From Streptomyces sp. cf386 (GTDB lineage: Bacteria; Actinomycetota; Actinomycetes; Streptomycetales; Streptomycetaceae), in the NCBI RefSeq assembly GCF_900103585.1, contig NZ_FNHV01000025.1:56930-120929 (forward strand): a DNA stretch of 64,000 bases. The letters are read 5' to 3'. Both the position numbers and the translations under genes were made by a program. The notes below the pieces were generated by a model. That model made no database searches. It was not told the origin of the DNA and saw only the letters and a list, made by a program, of their open reading frames with translations. Within the stretch, counting starts at the first letter, position 1. Each line of letters starts with the position of its first letter. Positions 51,203-62,980 of the stretch are shown here, piece after piece.

Positions 51203-51706
51203 TCAGTAGTCGATACGGTCGGACTTCGCCAGCCACGCGTCGAACGGTGCCGTACGGTTCGGCATGTCAACTCGCTCGATCTCCATCGGCCACAGCTCCG
51301 CGGGCCTCTTCTCGAACAGGTCGTAGAACTTGCGATCATCGAAACCGGCCACCGCGGCGTCATCGCGATCAGCGGCGAAGATGATCCGGTCGACTCGCGC
51401 CCACAGCGCGGAGGAAAGGCACATCGGGCACGGCTCACACGAGGTGACCAGGACACAGCCCTCAAGTGAGAAGGTGCCGAGCTTCTGGCAGGCGGCACGG
51501 ATCGCGCTCACCTCGCCATGCGCCGTCGGGTCCAGGTTCGAAGTGACCTTGTTGTTGCCGATCGCAACAATCTCGCCATCCTTGGCGATCAGTGCGCCGA
51601 ACGGACCGCCGCCGTTCTTCACGCTGTTGGTGGCAAGGCCGATGGCCTCGTCCATCCAGGCGCGCTCGACGTCCTGGATGCTCGCTTCTTGGATGTGCGC
51701 GGTCAC
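51203..51706 (-). CDS. Guanine deaminase (cytidine-deaminase fold)
   Basis: Zinc hydrolase converting guanine to xanthine and ammonia. The 167-aa protein has HGE (His63, Glu65) and the CEPCPMC motif with Cys93 and Cys96, the zinc ligands of the CDA fold. The C-terminal DDRKFYDLFEKRPAELWP segment with KFYD is more like bacterial GuaD than tRNA adenosine deaminase. The GTG at 51706 has a perfect GGAGTAACC upstream. It lies between xdhC and the cucumopine synthase-like gene, and its product xanthine is the substrate of the adjacent dehydrogenase. Confidence 0.85.
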   Translation of the reverse strand: MTAHIQEASIQDVERAWMDEAIGLATNSVKNGGGPFGALIAKDGEIVAIGNNKVTSNLDPTAHGEVSAIRAACQKLGTFSLEGCVLVTSCEPCPMCLSSALWARVDRIIFAADRDDAAVAGFDDRKFYDLFEKRPAELWPMEIERVDMPNRTAPFDAWLAKSDRIDY

Positions 51707-51917
51707 GGTTACTCCTTTTTGCAGACGGCGGGAACTCCCCGTTGCTGTTTGTGCGGAACAGCGCAAGTACACCCGTCGGGCCCCGTCGAGGGTCAGTCAC
51801 CGAAACCATGAAGGAGTTGGCTGGTCGGCAGGCCCCTCTTGTAGATTCGCATGAAGGGCAGGAGTCGGTAACCTCAGCGCCTTCCGCCCGAAACAGGATC
51901 GAAGAGCCGTGGGTGGG

Positions 51918-52728
51918 TCAGTGCTCCTCGCTCTCGAAAGTGCGCAGCAGATCGGCCGCGACGCTCACGGCGATGGTCGCGGGTTCCTTGCCGGTGATGT
52001 CGGCCAGCCCGATCGGGGTCTTGATCCGATCGATGGCGGCGTCATCGAAGCCACCCTCCGTGGCGAGGCGTTTACGGAACCGCACCCACTTGGCCGCCGA
52101 CCCGATCAGCCCGATGGAGCCGAGATGGGTGGTGCGCAGGGCGGCGTCGCACAGAGCCGCGTCCTCGGCGTGATCATGGGTCATGATCAGGATGCGGGTG
52201 CCGCGCGGCAGCTCCTCCAGCACCTCCTCGGGCAGTAGCGGCGTGTGATGCGTGTGCACCTGCGCCACCGCGTCCGCCAACACGTCGAGCCGCTCCTTGG
52301 TGAGGATGTCGGAGCGGGTGTCGATCAGATGGAGGTCGAGGTCCTGACGTGCCAGGATGCGCGCCAGTTCGAGACCGACGTGCCCGACTCCGAAGATCGC
52401 CACCGCCCGTACCACCGGTAGCGGTTCGAGCAGCACCTGGACCGTGCCGCCACAGCACTGCACGCCGTGCTGGTTGGTCACCTTGTCGTTCAGCGCGAAA
52501 TCCATCAGCTCGGGCTCCGGCTTGGACGCTGCGATCATCTCGCGGGCCCGATCGATCGCGACGGCCTCCACGTTGCCACCGCCGATCGAGCCCCACGTCT
52601 CAGTCCGCCCCACGACCAGCTTCGCACCGGCGTCACGCGGGGCATGACCGCGCACGGTCGCGACGGTCACCAGCACACCGGGCTCCCGGCGTGCTCGCAA
52701 CCGTGCGACCGCGGCGATCCACGTCATG

Positions 52729-52736
<8 letters not shown>
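51918..52736 (-). CDS. xdhC: Xanthine dehydrogenase accessory protein XdhC
   Basis: A 272-aa factor that binds molybdenum cofactor, helps sulfurate it and inserts it into xanthine dehydrogenase. The N-terminal domain has APRDAGAKLVV, GSIGGGNVE and the Cys pair in QCCGGTVQVL; the C-terminal Rossmann domain has FGVGHVGLELARIL and RTTHLGSIGLIGS. Its start overlaps the xdhB end by 8 nt, giving a xdhA-xdhB-xdhC operon. Confidence 0.93.
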
Positions 52737-55175
<2,439 letters not shown>

Positions 55176-55179
<4 letters not shown>

Positions 55180-56675
55180 GACGACACCGCCTCGGTGGTC
55201 TGTGCGTGCAGCTTCTTGAGGCTCTGGCCGAGCATCGCGGAACGGTAGAGGGAGCTGGCGCGATGGTCGTCCATCGGCGTGCCCTCACCGCGCAGCACGC
55301 GGGCCGCGGCCTCTACAGTCTCCGCCGACCAGGGCCTGCCTTCCAGGGCGGCCTCGGTGGCGAGGGCGCGGATCGGGGTGGCGGCCACGCCGCCCAGTCC
55401 GATGCGCGCCTTGCGGACGATCCCGTCCTCGATGTCCAGCGCGAAGGCGACCGCCACGCTGGAGATGTCGTCGAAGCGCCGCTTGGCGATCTTGTGGAAG
55501 GCCGCGACCGGCGTCAGCGGCAGCGGGATGCGCACCGCGCGGATCAGCTCGCCGGGACGGCGCACGCTCTGCCGGTAGCCGGTGAAGTACTCCGCCAGCG
55601 GGACCACGCGCTCACCGTCGGCGTCGGCGAGCACCAGCGACGCCTCCAGGGCGAGCAGCACCGGCGGGCTGTCACCGATGGGCGAGCCGGTACCCAGGTT
55701 GCCGCCGAGGGTCCCGCTGTTGCGGATGAGCCGGGAGGCGAACTGCGGGAACAGCTCGGCGAGGAGCGGGACATCGCCGTCGAGGCGGCGCTCGATCTCG
55801 GTGAGCGTCAGCGCCGCCCCGATCTCGATGTGGTCGGACTCGACGCGCAGCTCCCTCAGTTCGGGCAGCCGGTCGATGGCGACCACACAACCCTCGCGGC
55901 GGGAGCGGATGTTCACCTCGACGCCGTAGTCGGTGGAGCCGGCGACCACCACCGCGTCGGGCCGCTCGCGCAGCACCTGCAGCGTTTCGGCCAGGGTGTT
56001 CTTCCGCAGGAACGTGCTGTCGTCCTGGGCGTATTCGGTGGCGACCGGTGCGGGCGGGTCCTGCTCGCGACGCTGCGCCAGCGGGTCCTCGTCCGTGGGC
56101 TCACCGACGGCGAACGCGGCATCGCGAATCGGGCGGTAACCGGTACAGCGACACAGGTTCCCGCTCAGCGCGTGCAGGTCGAAACCGTTCGGACCGTGCT
56201 CGTGGTCGGTGCTGGCGGCCGCGTCGGAGTCCGAGTGCGAGTCCAGGTCCGAGTCCGAGTCCGAATGCGCGCAGCGGTCGGGCCGGTAGTACTCGGAGGC
56301 CATGCTGCAGATGAATCCCGGTGTGCAGTAGCCGCACTGGGAGCCGCCGCGGACCGCCATCTCCTCCTGCACCGGGTGCAGGGTGGGCGGCGTGCCGGGT
56401 TCGCCGACGGTGGCGAGCCCCTCGGAGGTGATGACCTCCTGACCGTCGAGCGCCGCGGCCGGGACCAGGCAGGCGTTGACCGCCACCCAGTCGGTGGGCT
56501 TGTTCACCCCGGGACGTGCCACCAGGACCGAACAGGCACCGCATTCACCCTCGGCGCAGCCCTCCTTGGTACCGGTGAGGCCACGCTCGCGCAGAAAGTC
56601 CAGCACGGTGGTGTGGGGCGCAGCCGGTGAAATCGGTGTTTCTTTCCCGTTGACCGTGATCCGCGCCTCTGTCAT
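55176..56675 (-). CDS. xdhA: Xanthine dehydrogenase small subunit (2x[2Fe-2S] plus FAD)
   Basis: Electron-transfer subunit. Of 499 aa, the first 185 carry two [2Fe-2S] clusters: Cys40, Cys45, Cys48, Cys69, then Cys114, Cys117, Cys175, Cys177 (QCGYC and LCRCTGYRP). The FAD domain follows with VVVAGSTDYGVE and NSGTLGGNLGTGSPIGD. Residues about 134-163 are an odd Ser/Asp dipeptide run (HSDSDSDLDSHSDSD) inserted between the second cluster's Cys pairs, encoded by a GAGTCC-like repeat. Start ATG at 56675 chosen for MTEARITVNGKE; the upstream frame is not conserved. First gene of xdhABC. Confidence 0.94.
56224..56268. repeat. Repeat encoding the Ser/Asp insertion of xdhA
   Basis: Degenerate 6-nt GAGTCC/GTCCGA units in tandem encode alternating Ser and Asp inside the [2Fe-2S] domain. 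Confidence 0.85.
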
Positions 56676-57039
56676 GACAGGCCTTCGTTTCCGTGCGTGA
56701 TCGGTCGATTCATGATGTTCGCCAATTTCAGGCAGCTTTCTGTGTTCAGACGCACCACGTGAACGGAGCGGGCGCAAAATGGCACGCAACAGCGACGTGC
56801 CGGAAAATGGTGACGGGAAACCCGGAATGTGCCACAGACGGGCACATCAGAACGGCTTACTCAGCAGCCGTGCGCGATCCGACCCGGAACCCAGACCGTG
56901 CGCTGGGCGAGGCGACCAAGATCAGAGCTGGTGTTCATCTGCTGGTCGCCTCCTTTCGGTGGTTATGGGTCGACGTCTACCGCAAAATAGTGGCCGGGGC
57001 CATTGAGGTCAAGGGTTGATTTCGGCATCTCTAGAGCCA
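56676..57039. other. Intergenic region upstream of xdhA
   Basis: About 364 nt, AT-richer than its surroundings, with no supportable gene; open frames crossing it have poor codon bias. It should hold the xdh promoter, and marks the boundary of the purine-linked cluster. Confidence 0.6.
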
Positions 57040-57822
57040 TCAGTGGTGATGGCCGTGCCGGCCAAGGGTCTCCACAGGCGTCGCGCCGGGACGGGTCCAC
57101 TGGGGTACGGGGCGGCTGGTCGGGCCCCACGTAGCGTTACCGTCCGCGTCCGAGCGCCAGGACCAGCACGGGTTCCGTCCCTCGGGCCAGCCCTCGGGGT
57201 TGTCCTCCCATGCCTCGCCGCGGCCGTAGGGCGTCATGTCGAGCAGGCCGAGGGAGCCGTTGACCCGCTCGTTGCCGCGGCCCGTCGTGGAGTAGGTGAG
57301 GAAGACGCGGTCGCCGTCGCGCAGGAAACAGGTGAGGTAGCCCATCTCGCCGCCGACCGGTGCGTCCACGTCGCGGACCGAGTACCAGGGCTGGGTGTAG
57401 CCCATGAACTCGACGTAGGGGGCCACCTCGTCCCACGGGCCCGTGGTCAGGACGGCGAACGAGGCGCCGCGGGCGTTGAGGTAGGCGGCGTCCTGCAGGT
57501 GCCAGGCCGTGGTGGTGCAGCCCTCGCACTGCCCCTGGTGCGGGGCGCCGTCGTACCACATGTGCTGGTAGACGACGAGTTCGTCGCGGTCCTGGAAGAG
57601 AGTGAGGAACGGGACCGGGCCGTCCGCTCCGACGACCTCGACCGTCCCGTCGAACTCCACCATCGGCAGTCGGCGCCGGGCCGCGGCGATCGCGTCGCCC
57701 TCACGGGTGTGCGCCTTCTCGCGGACCAGCAGCTCGTCCCGGGCGGCCTGCCAGGTGGCCAGGTCGACGACGGGCGGGCGGCCGGGCAGCGCGGTGGTCG
57801 GGTCACTCGGCGTGGTCGTCAT
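57040..57822 (-). CDS. DUF899 family thioredoxin-like protein
   Basis: A 260-aa member of the DUF899 family. It has the family pattern: WQAARDELLVREKAHTREGD, RRRLPMVEFD, then a thioredoxin-like core with LVVYQHMWYDG, QGQCEGCTTTAWH (a CxxC-like Cys pair), and the C-terminal ARGASFAVLTTGPWDEVAPY. No enzymatic activity is established. The ATG at 57822 has GGAGGAC upstream. It is separated from both neighbours by more than 200 nt and is probably monocistronic. Confidence 0.88.
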   Translation of the reverse strand: MTTTPSDPTTALPGRPPVVDLATWQAARDELLVREKAHTREGDAIAAARRRLPMVEFDGTVEVVGADGPVPFLTLFQDRDELVVYQHMWYDGAPHQGQCEGCTTTAWHLQDAAYLNARGASFAVLTTGPWDEVAPYVEFMGYTQPWYSVRDVDAPVGGEMGYLTCFLRDGDRVFLTYSTTGRGNERVNGSLGLLDMTPYGRGEAWEDNPEGWPEGRNPCWSWRSDADGNATWGPTSRPVPQWTRPGATPVETLGRHGHHH

Positions 57823-58045
57823 GGCGTCCTCCGTGGTGTCTGGTGCCGGGCAGAGTCGTACGACGACGTCCTACGACACCAGAACAGACCCGCGTCCCGG
57901 CCGGAACTCATCGCGGCGGGGCTCTCGGGCGAGTCGGCACGGATCAGGTCGGGGTGACAAGCCCACCGCTCGAACCCCGGCCGCCCCCGACCGCCCCGTA
58001 CGCCTCGACATCACCAGCGCACGGCACAACCGGCAGCAGCCCGGC

Positions 58046-60544
58046 TCAGCTGGCCCGCACCGTGCTCGTCAGGTCCGGGGGCGGTGGGGGTTCGGGGAGC
58101 AGGGACTGGAGCTCGATGTTGATGGTGCGCAGGCCTTCCTGTTCGCCCGCGTCCCGGGCGCGTTCGCCGTCGCGGATGAGGCGGTCGGCCCTGGAGCGGT
58201 GGCGCATGCGGTCTCGGTAGCGGGTGAGGTTGTCGAAGATCAGGGGCTGCAGGACGCCGGCGCGGTCCAGGACGCGGGTGGCGTGCTCGCGTAGTCGTTC
58301 GGTGCGGCGGCGCAGGAGGTCGGCGTCGCGGGATTCCACGGCTTCGGCGATGTCGCGCTCGTAGAGAGGGAGGTCCTCGCGGTCGGAGGGGCTGCCGTGT
58401 GCGGTGACCAGGTCGCGGACCTCGGTCAGCAACGACTCGGCCTGGCGGACGAGTTCGGGCCAGGTCAGTTCGTCCTCCACGGCGTCCAGGGCGAGGCGCA
58501 GGTCGAGCAGGCACTTGGCGGCGCGGGCCGCCTCGTCGGGGGCGTGCCGGGCCGCCTCCACCGCCCGGTCCAGCTCGCCGAGCAGGTCCTCGTCGTCCAC
58601 GCGTCGAAGCAGCAGGTCGGCGACCGGGTTGGGGAGGGAGCCGCAGCGGGTGCGCAGTTCGGCGAGCCTGGCTCGCTCCGCGTCCACGTCCAGCAGGAGT
58701 TCGGCGTGGTCCACGGCGGGTTCGCCGACCAGGTTGACCGTGGTCTCGAACGCCTCGTCCAGCAGCGGTACGAAGGCGCTGACCTTCACCAGCCGGGAGG
58801 CGTCGATCTCGACGGTGAGCCGTACCTCGCTGCCGGCCGGCACGGTCCGGCTCACCCGGTCGGCGCCGACCTCGATGCGGCCGATGGTCCGGTTGCGGTC
58901 GGCTCGGGCGCGTTCGCCCTCCAGGACGGGGATGCGGATCAGCCCGCCGCTCGCGCCCCGCTCGACGGTGACGGTGGTGCGCAGCGGTGCTGTGCGCCGT
59001 ACCGGCAACCGCGCGCCGCGTTCGACGAGCGGGCGCACCTGGTTGTCGGTGAGGCCGACGCCGAGGGCGTGGGTGAGCATGGGCTCGGTCTCGACGGCGC
59101 CGACGGTGTAGGTCAGTTGGTCGGGGGTGAGGCGCCGGCGGGTTCCGGTGGGGTCCGTCAGGACGACCGTGAACGTGTTGCGTCGACCCGGTTCGGCGCG
59201 CAGGGTGCTGGTGAACTCGCCGCGTGCGGACAGGGCGATGCGGCCGCTGTGCCAGGGCGGGTCCGACGCCTCGTTGAGCAGTTCCACGGACATGCCGGAG
59301 GCGGCCGTACCGTCGGCGGCGGTCACCCGGCCGACCACGACCGGGTCCAGGTCGGGGCTGACCCTCGGGTACTCGCAGCGCAGCGTGAAGGCGCCCGGCT
59401 CCGACACGGGCGCGGTCCAGTCGTCGGGCAGCGGCTGGGCGCCGGCGAAGATCGCGGCGCCGCGGGCCACGACGGTCATCGGGTCGTGCCCGAAGTCCAG
59501 CGGGATGCCGAGGCCGTCGCGCGGGTCGGCCAGGCGCTCGCGCAGGAAGGGCATGGCGGTCTGCCCGCCCACCATGATCACTTTCTCGATGTCGCCGGTT
59601 CCCGCGCCGAGTTCGTCGAGCGCCGTACGGCACAGGTTGACGGACCGGGTGACGAAGGGCTCGGCGAGGCGTTCCAGGTCGGCGCGGCGCAGCTCGTGGA
59701 AGAACTCGTACCGGCCGCCGGTGTCGTCGACGAGTTCGATGTCCACGTCGGCGGTGTGTGCGCGGGAGAGCCGGATCTTCGCGGTCTCGGCGGCGTGCTT
59801 CAGTGCGGCGACGGCGGCCCGCCACCGCGGGTTGCCGCGGGCCAGTCCGGCCAGTTGCGGGACCTGCCGGACGGCGGCCGGGATCAGCAGCTCCTCCACG
59901 ATCCGCCAGTCGACGAGCTTGCCCCCGAGGAAGTTGTCGCCGCAGTGGCCGACGACGGAGAACTCCCCGTCCCGCAGCCGGATCACGGCCGCGTCGAAGG
60001 TGCCCCCGCCGAAGTCGTACACCAGCCACATCGCGTTCTCGTCGGTGGCCTGGAAGCCGTACGCGTGGGCCGCCGCCGCGGGCTCCTGGAGCAGCCGGGT
60101 GAACTCCAGGCCCGCTAGGCCCGCCGCGCGCCGGGTGGCGTCGCAGGCGTTCAGGTCGAACGCGGCCGGTACGGTGATCACCGCCGCGCGGATCTGCTCC
60201 TCCAGCCGGGCCGTGACGTCGGCCCGCAGCGCGGAGAGCACCTCGGCGGACATCTGCTCGGGCGTCAGGGTGCGGCCGGAGGCGGGGAAGTGCTTGTCCT
60301 GGCCTGCCGTGCCCATGCGCAGTTTGAACTCGGCACAGGTGTTGTCCGGGTCGCGCTCGCAGCGCTCCCGGGCCGGCCGGCCGACGAAGAGCCGGTCCCG
60401 GCGGTCGATCCAGATCGCCGACGGGGTGGTCTCATCACCGTCGTTGTTCTTGATCACCTCCGTCTGCACGCCGCGCAGTACGGCGACCGCGCTGTTGGTG
60501 GTGCCGAGGTCGATCCCGATGTCGATCGTGGTCCTGCTGCTCAC
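58046..60544 (-). CDS. Hsp70-family (DnaK-like) chaperone, atypical
   Basis: An 832-aa Hsp70 homologue. The ATPase domain is intact: phosphate-1 IGIDLGTTNSAVA near residue 10, phosphate-2 VYDFGGGTFDAAVI, adenosine motif VIMVGGQTAMPFL. The C-terminal half does not look like a normal substrate-binding domain: residues about 440-600 are beta-rich with Ig-like traits, and the rest is a long helical region. The GTG at 60544 overlaps the GrpE-like stop. It is the last gene of a three-gene operon with GrpE-like and J-like partners, so a dedicated nucleotide-exchange/co-chaperone set is inferred. Client and trigger unknown. Confidence 0.85.
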   Translation of the reverse strand: MSSRTTIDIGIDLGTTNSAVAVLRGVQTEVIKNNDGDETTPSAIWIDRRDRLFVGRPARERCERDPDNTCAEFKLRMGTAGQDKHFPASGRTLTPEQMSAEVLSALRADVTARLEEQIRAAVITVPAAFDLNACDATRRAAGLAGLEFTRLLQEPAAAAHAYGFQATDENAMWLVYDFGGGTFDAAVIRLRDGEFSVVGHCGDNFLGGKLVDWRIVEELLIPAAVRQVPQLAGLARGNPRWRAAVAALKHAAETAKIRLSRAHTADVDIELVDDTGGRYEFFHELRRADLERLAEPFVTRSVNLCRTALDELGAGTGDIEKVIMVGGQTAMPFLRERLADPRDGLGIPLDFGHDPMTVVARGAAIFAGAQPLPDDWTAPVSEPGAFTLRCEYPRVSPDLDPVVVGRVTAADGTAASGMSVELLNEASDPPWHSGRIALSARGEFTSTLRAEPGRRNTFTVVLTDPTGTRRRLTPDQLTYTVGAVETEPMLTHALGVGLTDNQVRPLVERGARLPVRRTAPLRTTVTVERGASGGLIRIPVLEGERARADRNRTIGRIEVGADRVSRTVPAGSEVRLTVEIDASRLVKVSAFVPLLDEAFETTVNLVGEPAVDHAELLLDVDAERARLAELRTRCGSLPNPVADLLLRRVDDEDLLGELDRAVEAARHAPDEAARAAKCLLDLRLALDAVEDELTWPELVRQAESLLTEVRDLVTAHGSPSDREDLPLYERDIAEAVESRDADLLRRRTERLREHATRVLDRAGVLQPLIFDNLTRYRDRMRHRSRADRLIRDGERARDAGEQEGLRTINIELQSLLPEPPPPPDLTSTVRAS

Positions 60545-60972
60545 TGTGCGACTCCCCCTGCCTCGTCGGACTCCTCCTGCGGCGTGCCCACGATGACCTC
60601 GCCGAGTGCGAGGGGCGTGCCGCGCAGGTACACGGCGGGCCGGACGGTCTCCACGACCTCGTCGCGTTCCAGGCCGGCCATCGGCTGGTAGGCCAGCACC
60701 CGCATCCGCAGCCCCGGGTCGAAGACCGTGCCGTCGTACGACCGGGTCTGTACGCCGCTCTCCACGAGGGCGTCCACCACGGCGTCGAGGTGGCGGCGCA
60801 CCCCGGCGGAAGTGCCCTCGGCCGCCTCGACCTTGTTGCACAGCCGCCACACGGCCGTGGCGAGCTCGACGAGGGCGTCGGCCTCCAGGGCGACGGGGGC
60901 GGTGAGCGGAGGGGGCGTGGGGGTGGGGGACGCTGAGGTGGGGGTCCCGGCGCCGGGTGGGGTGGACGGCAT
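60541..60972 (-). CDS. GrpE-like nucleotide exchange factor
   Basis: A 143-aa protein with a Pro/Thr-rich N-terminal tail, a short helix, and a GrpE-like head: LVESGVQTRSYDGTVFDPGLRM then a beta region with VVETVRPAVYLRGTPLALGEVIVG, which follows the GrpE pattern of a conserved D-x-x-M and a late G-x-x-L-x-x-A-x-V. It is shorter than true GrpE and lacks the long N-terminal coiled coil. Overlapping the Hsp70 start supports assignment as its exchange factor. Confidence rests on context more than on sequence. Confidence 0.6.
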   Translation of the reverse strand: MPSTPPGAGTPTSASPTPTPPPLTAPVALEADALVELATAVWRLCNKVEAAEGTSAGVRRHLDAVVDALVESGVQTRSYDGTVFDPGLRMRVLAYQPMAGLERDEVVETVRPAVYLRGTPLALGEVIVGTPQEESDEAGGVAQ

Positions 60973-60976
60973 CAGA

Positions 60977-62881
60977 TCACTTCTTCCTGTTCTCCCATAG
61001 GTCCGCGAGCCCGGTCACGACGAACCAGCCGATGAGGAAGGCGCCGCCGCTCAACCACTTCCCGGCCGTGGTCTCGGGGCCCACGAGCAGAGCGCCGCCG
61101 ATCAGGGCCCCCTCCAGCAGCGCTATGAGTGCGACACCGAACGCGAGGAGCGCGCCGCCCCGTCGTGCGGCGCGTGGCCGGTACCCGGTCGTGGCCGGCG
61201 GGTACGGGTCCGGTGCGAGCCCCGCCCGGTCCAACAGGTCCATGGCCTCGTACCGGCATCCGGCGCAGCAGGGGATCCCGACGCTTCCCGAGTCCGCGAG
61301 GCTGCCCCCTGTGACGGCCAGTACCTCGGACGCGCCCACCGACCGGCCGCAACGGAAGCACTGGCCCGGGGTTCCCGCGACCGCCGGGCCGGCCGCCGCC
61401 CGGGTGAGCGTGTCGATGTTCTGCCGGATCACCGACCGGGCCTCCTCGCCCGCGGCGAGCGGCAGCACCCTGCGGTAGCCGGGGAGGGCCCTGTCGAGGT
61501 CGCGGGTGGTGTTGACGTACTCGGTGTACAGCCGGCAGGCGGCCATGGCCACCGCGTCGCGGACCTGGGAGGTCTCGGGGGCGTGCGGGCGCAGTTCCCG
61601 CAGCTCGCGCAGGCGTGGCTCGACGGTGTCCAGCATCCGGGATGCCCTCGCCGCGCCGTCCCGCGGTGACCGACCGCCGCGCTCCACGGCCTCCTTGCAG
61701 TCCAGGAGGATGTCGTTGCTCAGCAGCACGGCGAGGTTCTGCTCGACCAGGGTGCGTACGTGCCCGCTCGCGGCGAGCACGCGCGCCGACCGCAGGTGGG
61801 CGGCGGCCCTGCTGACGCGGGGGTCGCGGGCCGTGGACCTGTCCGCGGAGAGGCTGTTCGCGCAGGCCACCGCACAGCCGTTGACGGCGGTCGCCACCTC
61901 GTCGGCCGCATCGGCCGACACGGGGTGCTTCGCGCCCAGTACGGTGCGCAGCACCCGGACGTCGGCCCTCGTCTCCGCCAGCAGGGAGTCGGCGGCCCGG
62001 TCCAGCGTCACCGGATCCGCGCCCGGGCCGGGTATGGCTTCCGTCCGGTGCCGGACGGCGGCGGCGAACGGCGCGGTGACCCGGCGGAGGGCGGCGTCCA
62101 CCAGGCCGTCGTCCACCGAACCGGCGCCCGCCGGGCCGTCGTTCACCGTGAAGCCCCGCATCAGCGACACATGCTGGAGGGCGGCGTCCTCGCCCCCCTT
62201 CCGCCGGGCCGCGTCCACCGCGAGCCGTGCGTGGAGGTCCAGCAGCACCGCGGGCAGGGCCTCCCTCAGGGCGGTGCCGTCCACCACCCGCAGCCGCGGG
62301 TCGTCCAGTACGCGGATGCGCTCGTCCAGCCGGCGCCAGCAGCCGTCGTCGTCCAGCACCTGGCGCCAGTACCGGTAGGCCCGCTCCCAGAGCGTCCGCA
62401 GCCCGCGGGCTCCGTAGAACTCCTTGGCCTCCAGCGCCTCGGCGTGGTGGAGGACGGCGAGGTTGTGTACGGCGATGCTGCGGGCGCCCGGGTCGCCGGC
62501 GTCCTCGGCACGGGAACCGGCCAGCCGTTCCCACGCCTTACGGGCCCGCGCCAACTCCGTCCCGTCGCTCTCCGGCAGGGGCCAGAACCAGAAGAACTCG
62601 TCCACGACCCGCCGTACCGGATCCTCCAGCCGCCGCAGTGCCTCCCGTACGGCGTTGTGGTCGGGCATCGGATCGGGCGGCAACCATCGCGTCTCCCCCG
62701 CAGCCGGGCGCCCGGCCCGCTCGGCCCCCAGCGCCTCGGCCGCGCGGGCCTCGGAGACCCGGCGCCGCACCGCGCGCGGCGTCGCCGTGACCGCAAGACC
62801 GCTGATCCGGAACGCGTTGTGCCGGTACAGCTCCCGGTCCATGGCGCCCTGGAGCCACGTCGGGACCTCCGACCGAGCCAT
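60977..62881 (-). CDS. Membrane J-like co-chaperone with C-terminal zinc-ribbon-like and TM helices
   Basis: A 634-aa protein. The first 50 residues, with LYRHNAFRISGL and ATPRAVRRRVSEAR, resemble the start of J-like modules encoded beside bacterial Hsp70 genes but lack HPD. A long helical middle region may form repeats of the TPR kind. Near 530-570 cysteines QCFRCG and IPCCAGC suggest a metal site, followed by two membrane helices (about 585-610 and 613-630). The ATG at 62881 has GGAGGAAT upstream. With the GrpE-like and Hsp70 genes at 4-nt and overlapping spacing, it likely recruits the Hsp70 to the membrane. This is an inference from layout. Confidence 0.6.
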   Translation of the reverse strand: MARSEVPTWLQGAMDRELYRHNAFRISGLAVTATPRAVRRRVSEARAAEALGAERAGRPAAGETRWLPPDPMPDHNAVREALRRLEDPVRRVVDEFFWFWPLPESDGTELARARKAWERLAGSRAEDAGDPGARSIAVHNLAVLHHAEALEAKEFYGARGLRTLWERAYRYWRQVLDDDGCWRRLDERIRVLDDPRLRVVDGTALREALPAVLLDLHARLAVDAARRKGGEDAALQHVSLMRGFTVNDGPAGAGSVDDGLVDAALRRVTAPFAAAVRHRTEAIPGPGADPVTLDRAADSLLAETRADVRVLRTVLGAKHPVSADAADEVATAVNGCAVACANSLSADRSTARDPRVSRAAAHLRSARVLAASGHVRTLVEQNLAVLLSNDILLDCKEAVERGGRSPRDGAARASRMLDTVEPRLRELRELRPHAPETSQVRDAVAMAACRLYTEYVNTTRDLDRALPGYRRVLPLAAGEEARSVIRQNIDTLTRAAAGPAVAGTPGQCFRCGRSVGASEVLAVTGGSLADSGSVGIPCCAGCRYEAMDLLDRAGLAPDPYPPATTGYRPRAARRGGALLAFGVALIALLEGALIGGALLVGPETTAGKWLSGGAFLIGWFVVTGLADLWENRKK

Positions 62882-62980
62882 GGGATTCCTCCGACCGCCG
62901 TCCGCCTGCCGACGGCGCCCAGCATGGGGGCGACCCCACGGGACCGGTCCCGAGTGTGGCCGACGCGGCTCCCTGGCACG

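Noticed and set aside
56693..57019. Small plus-strand frames in the xdhA upstream region
   Set aside because: Third positions are not GC-rich and no family pattern is visible.
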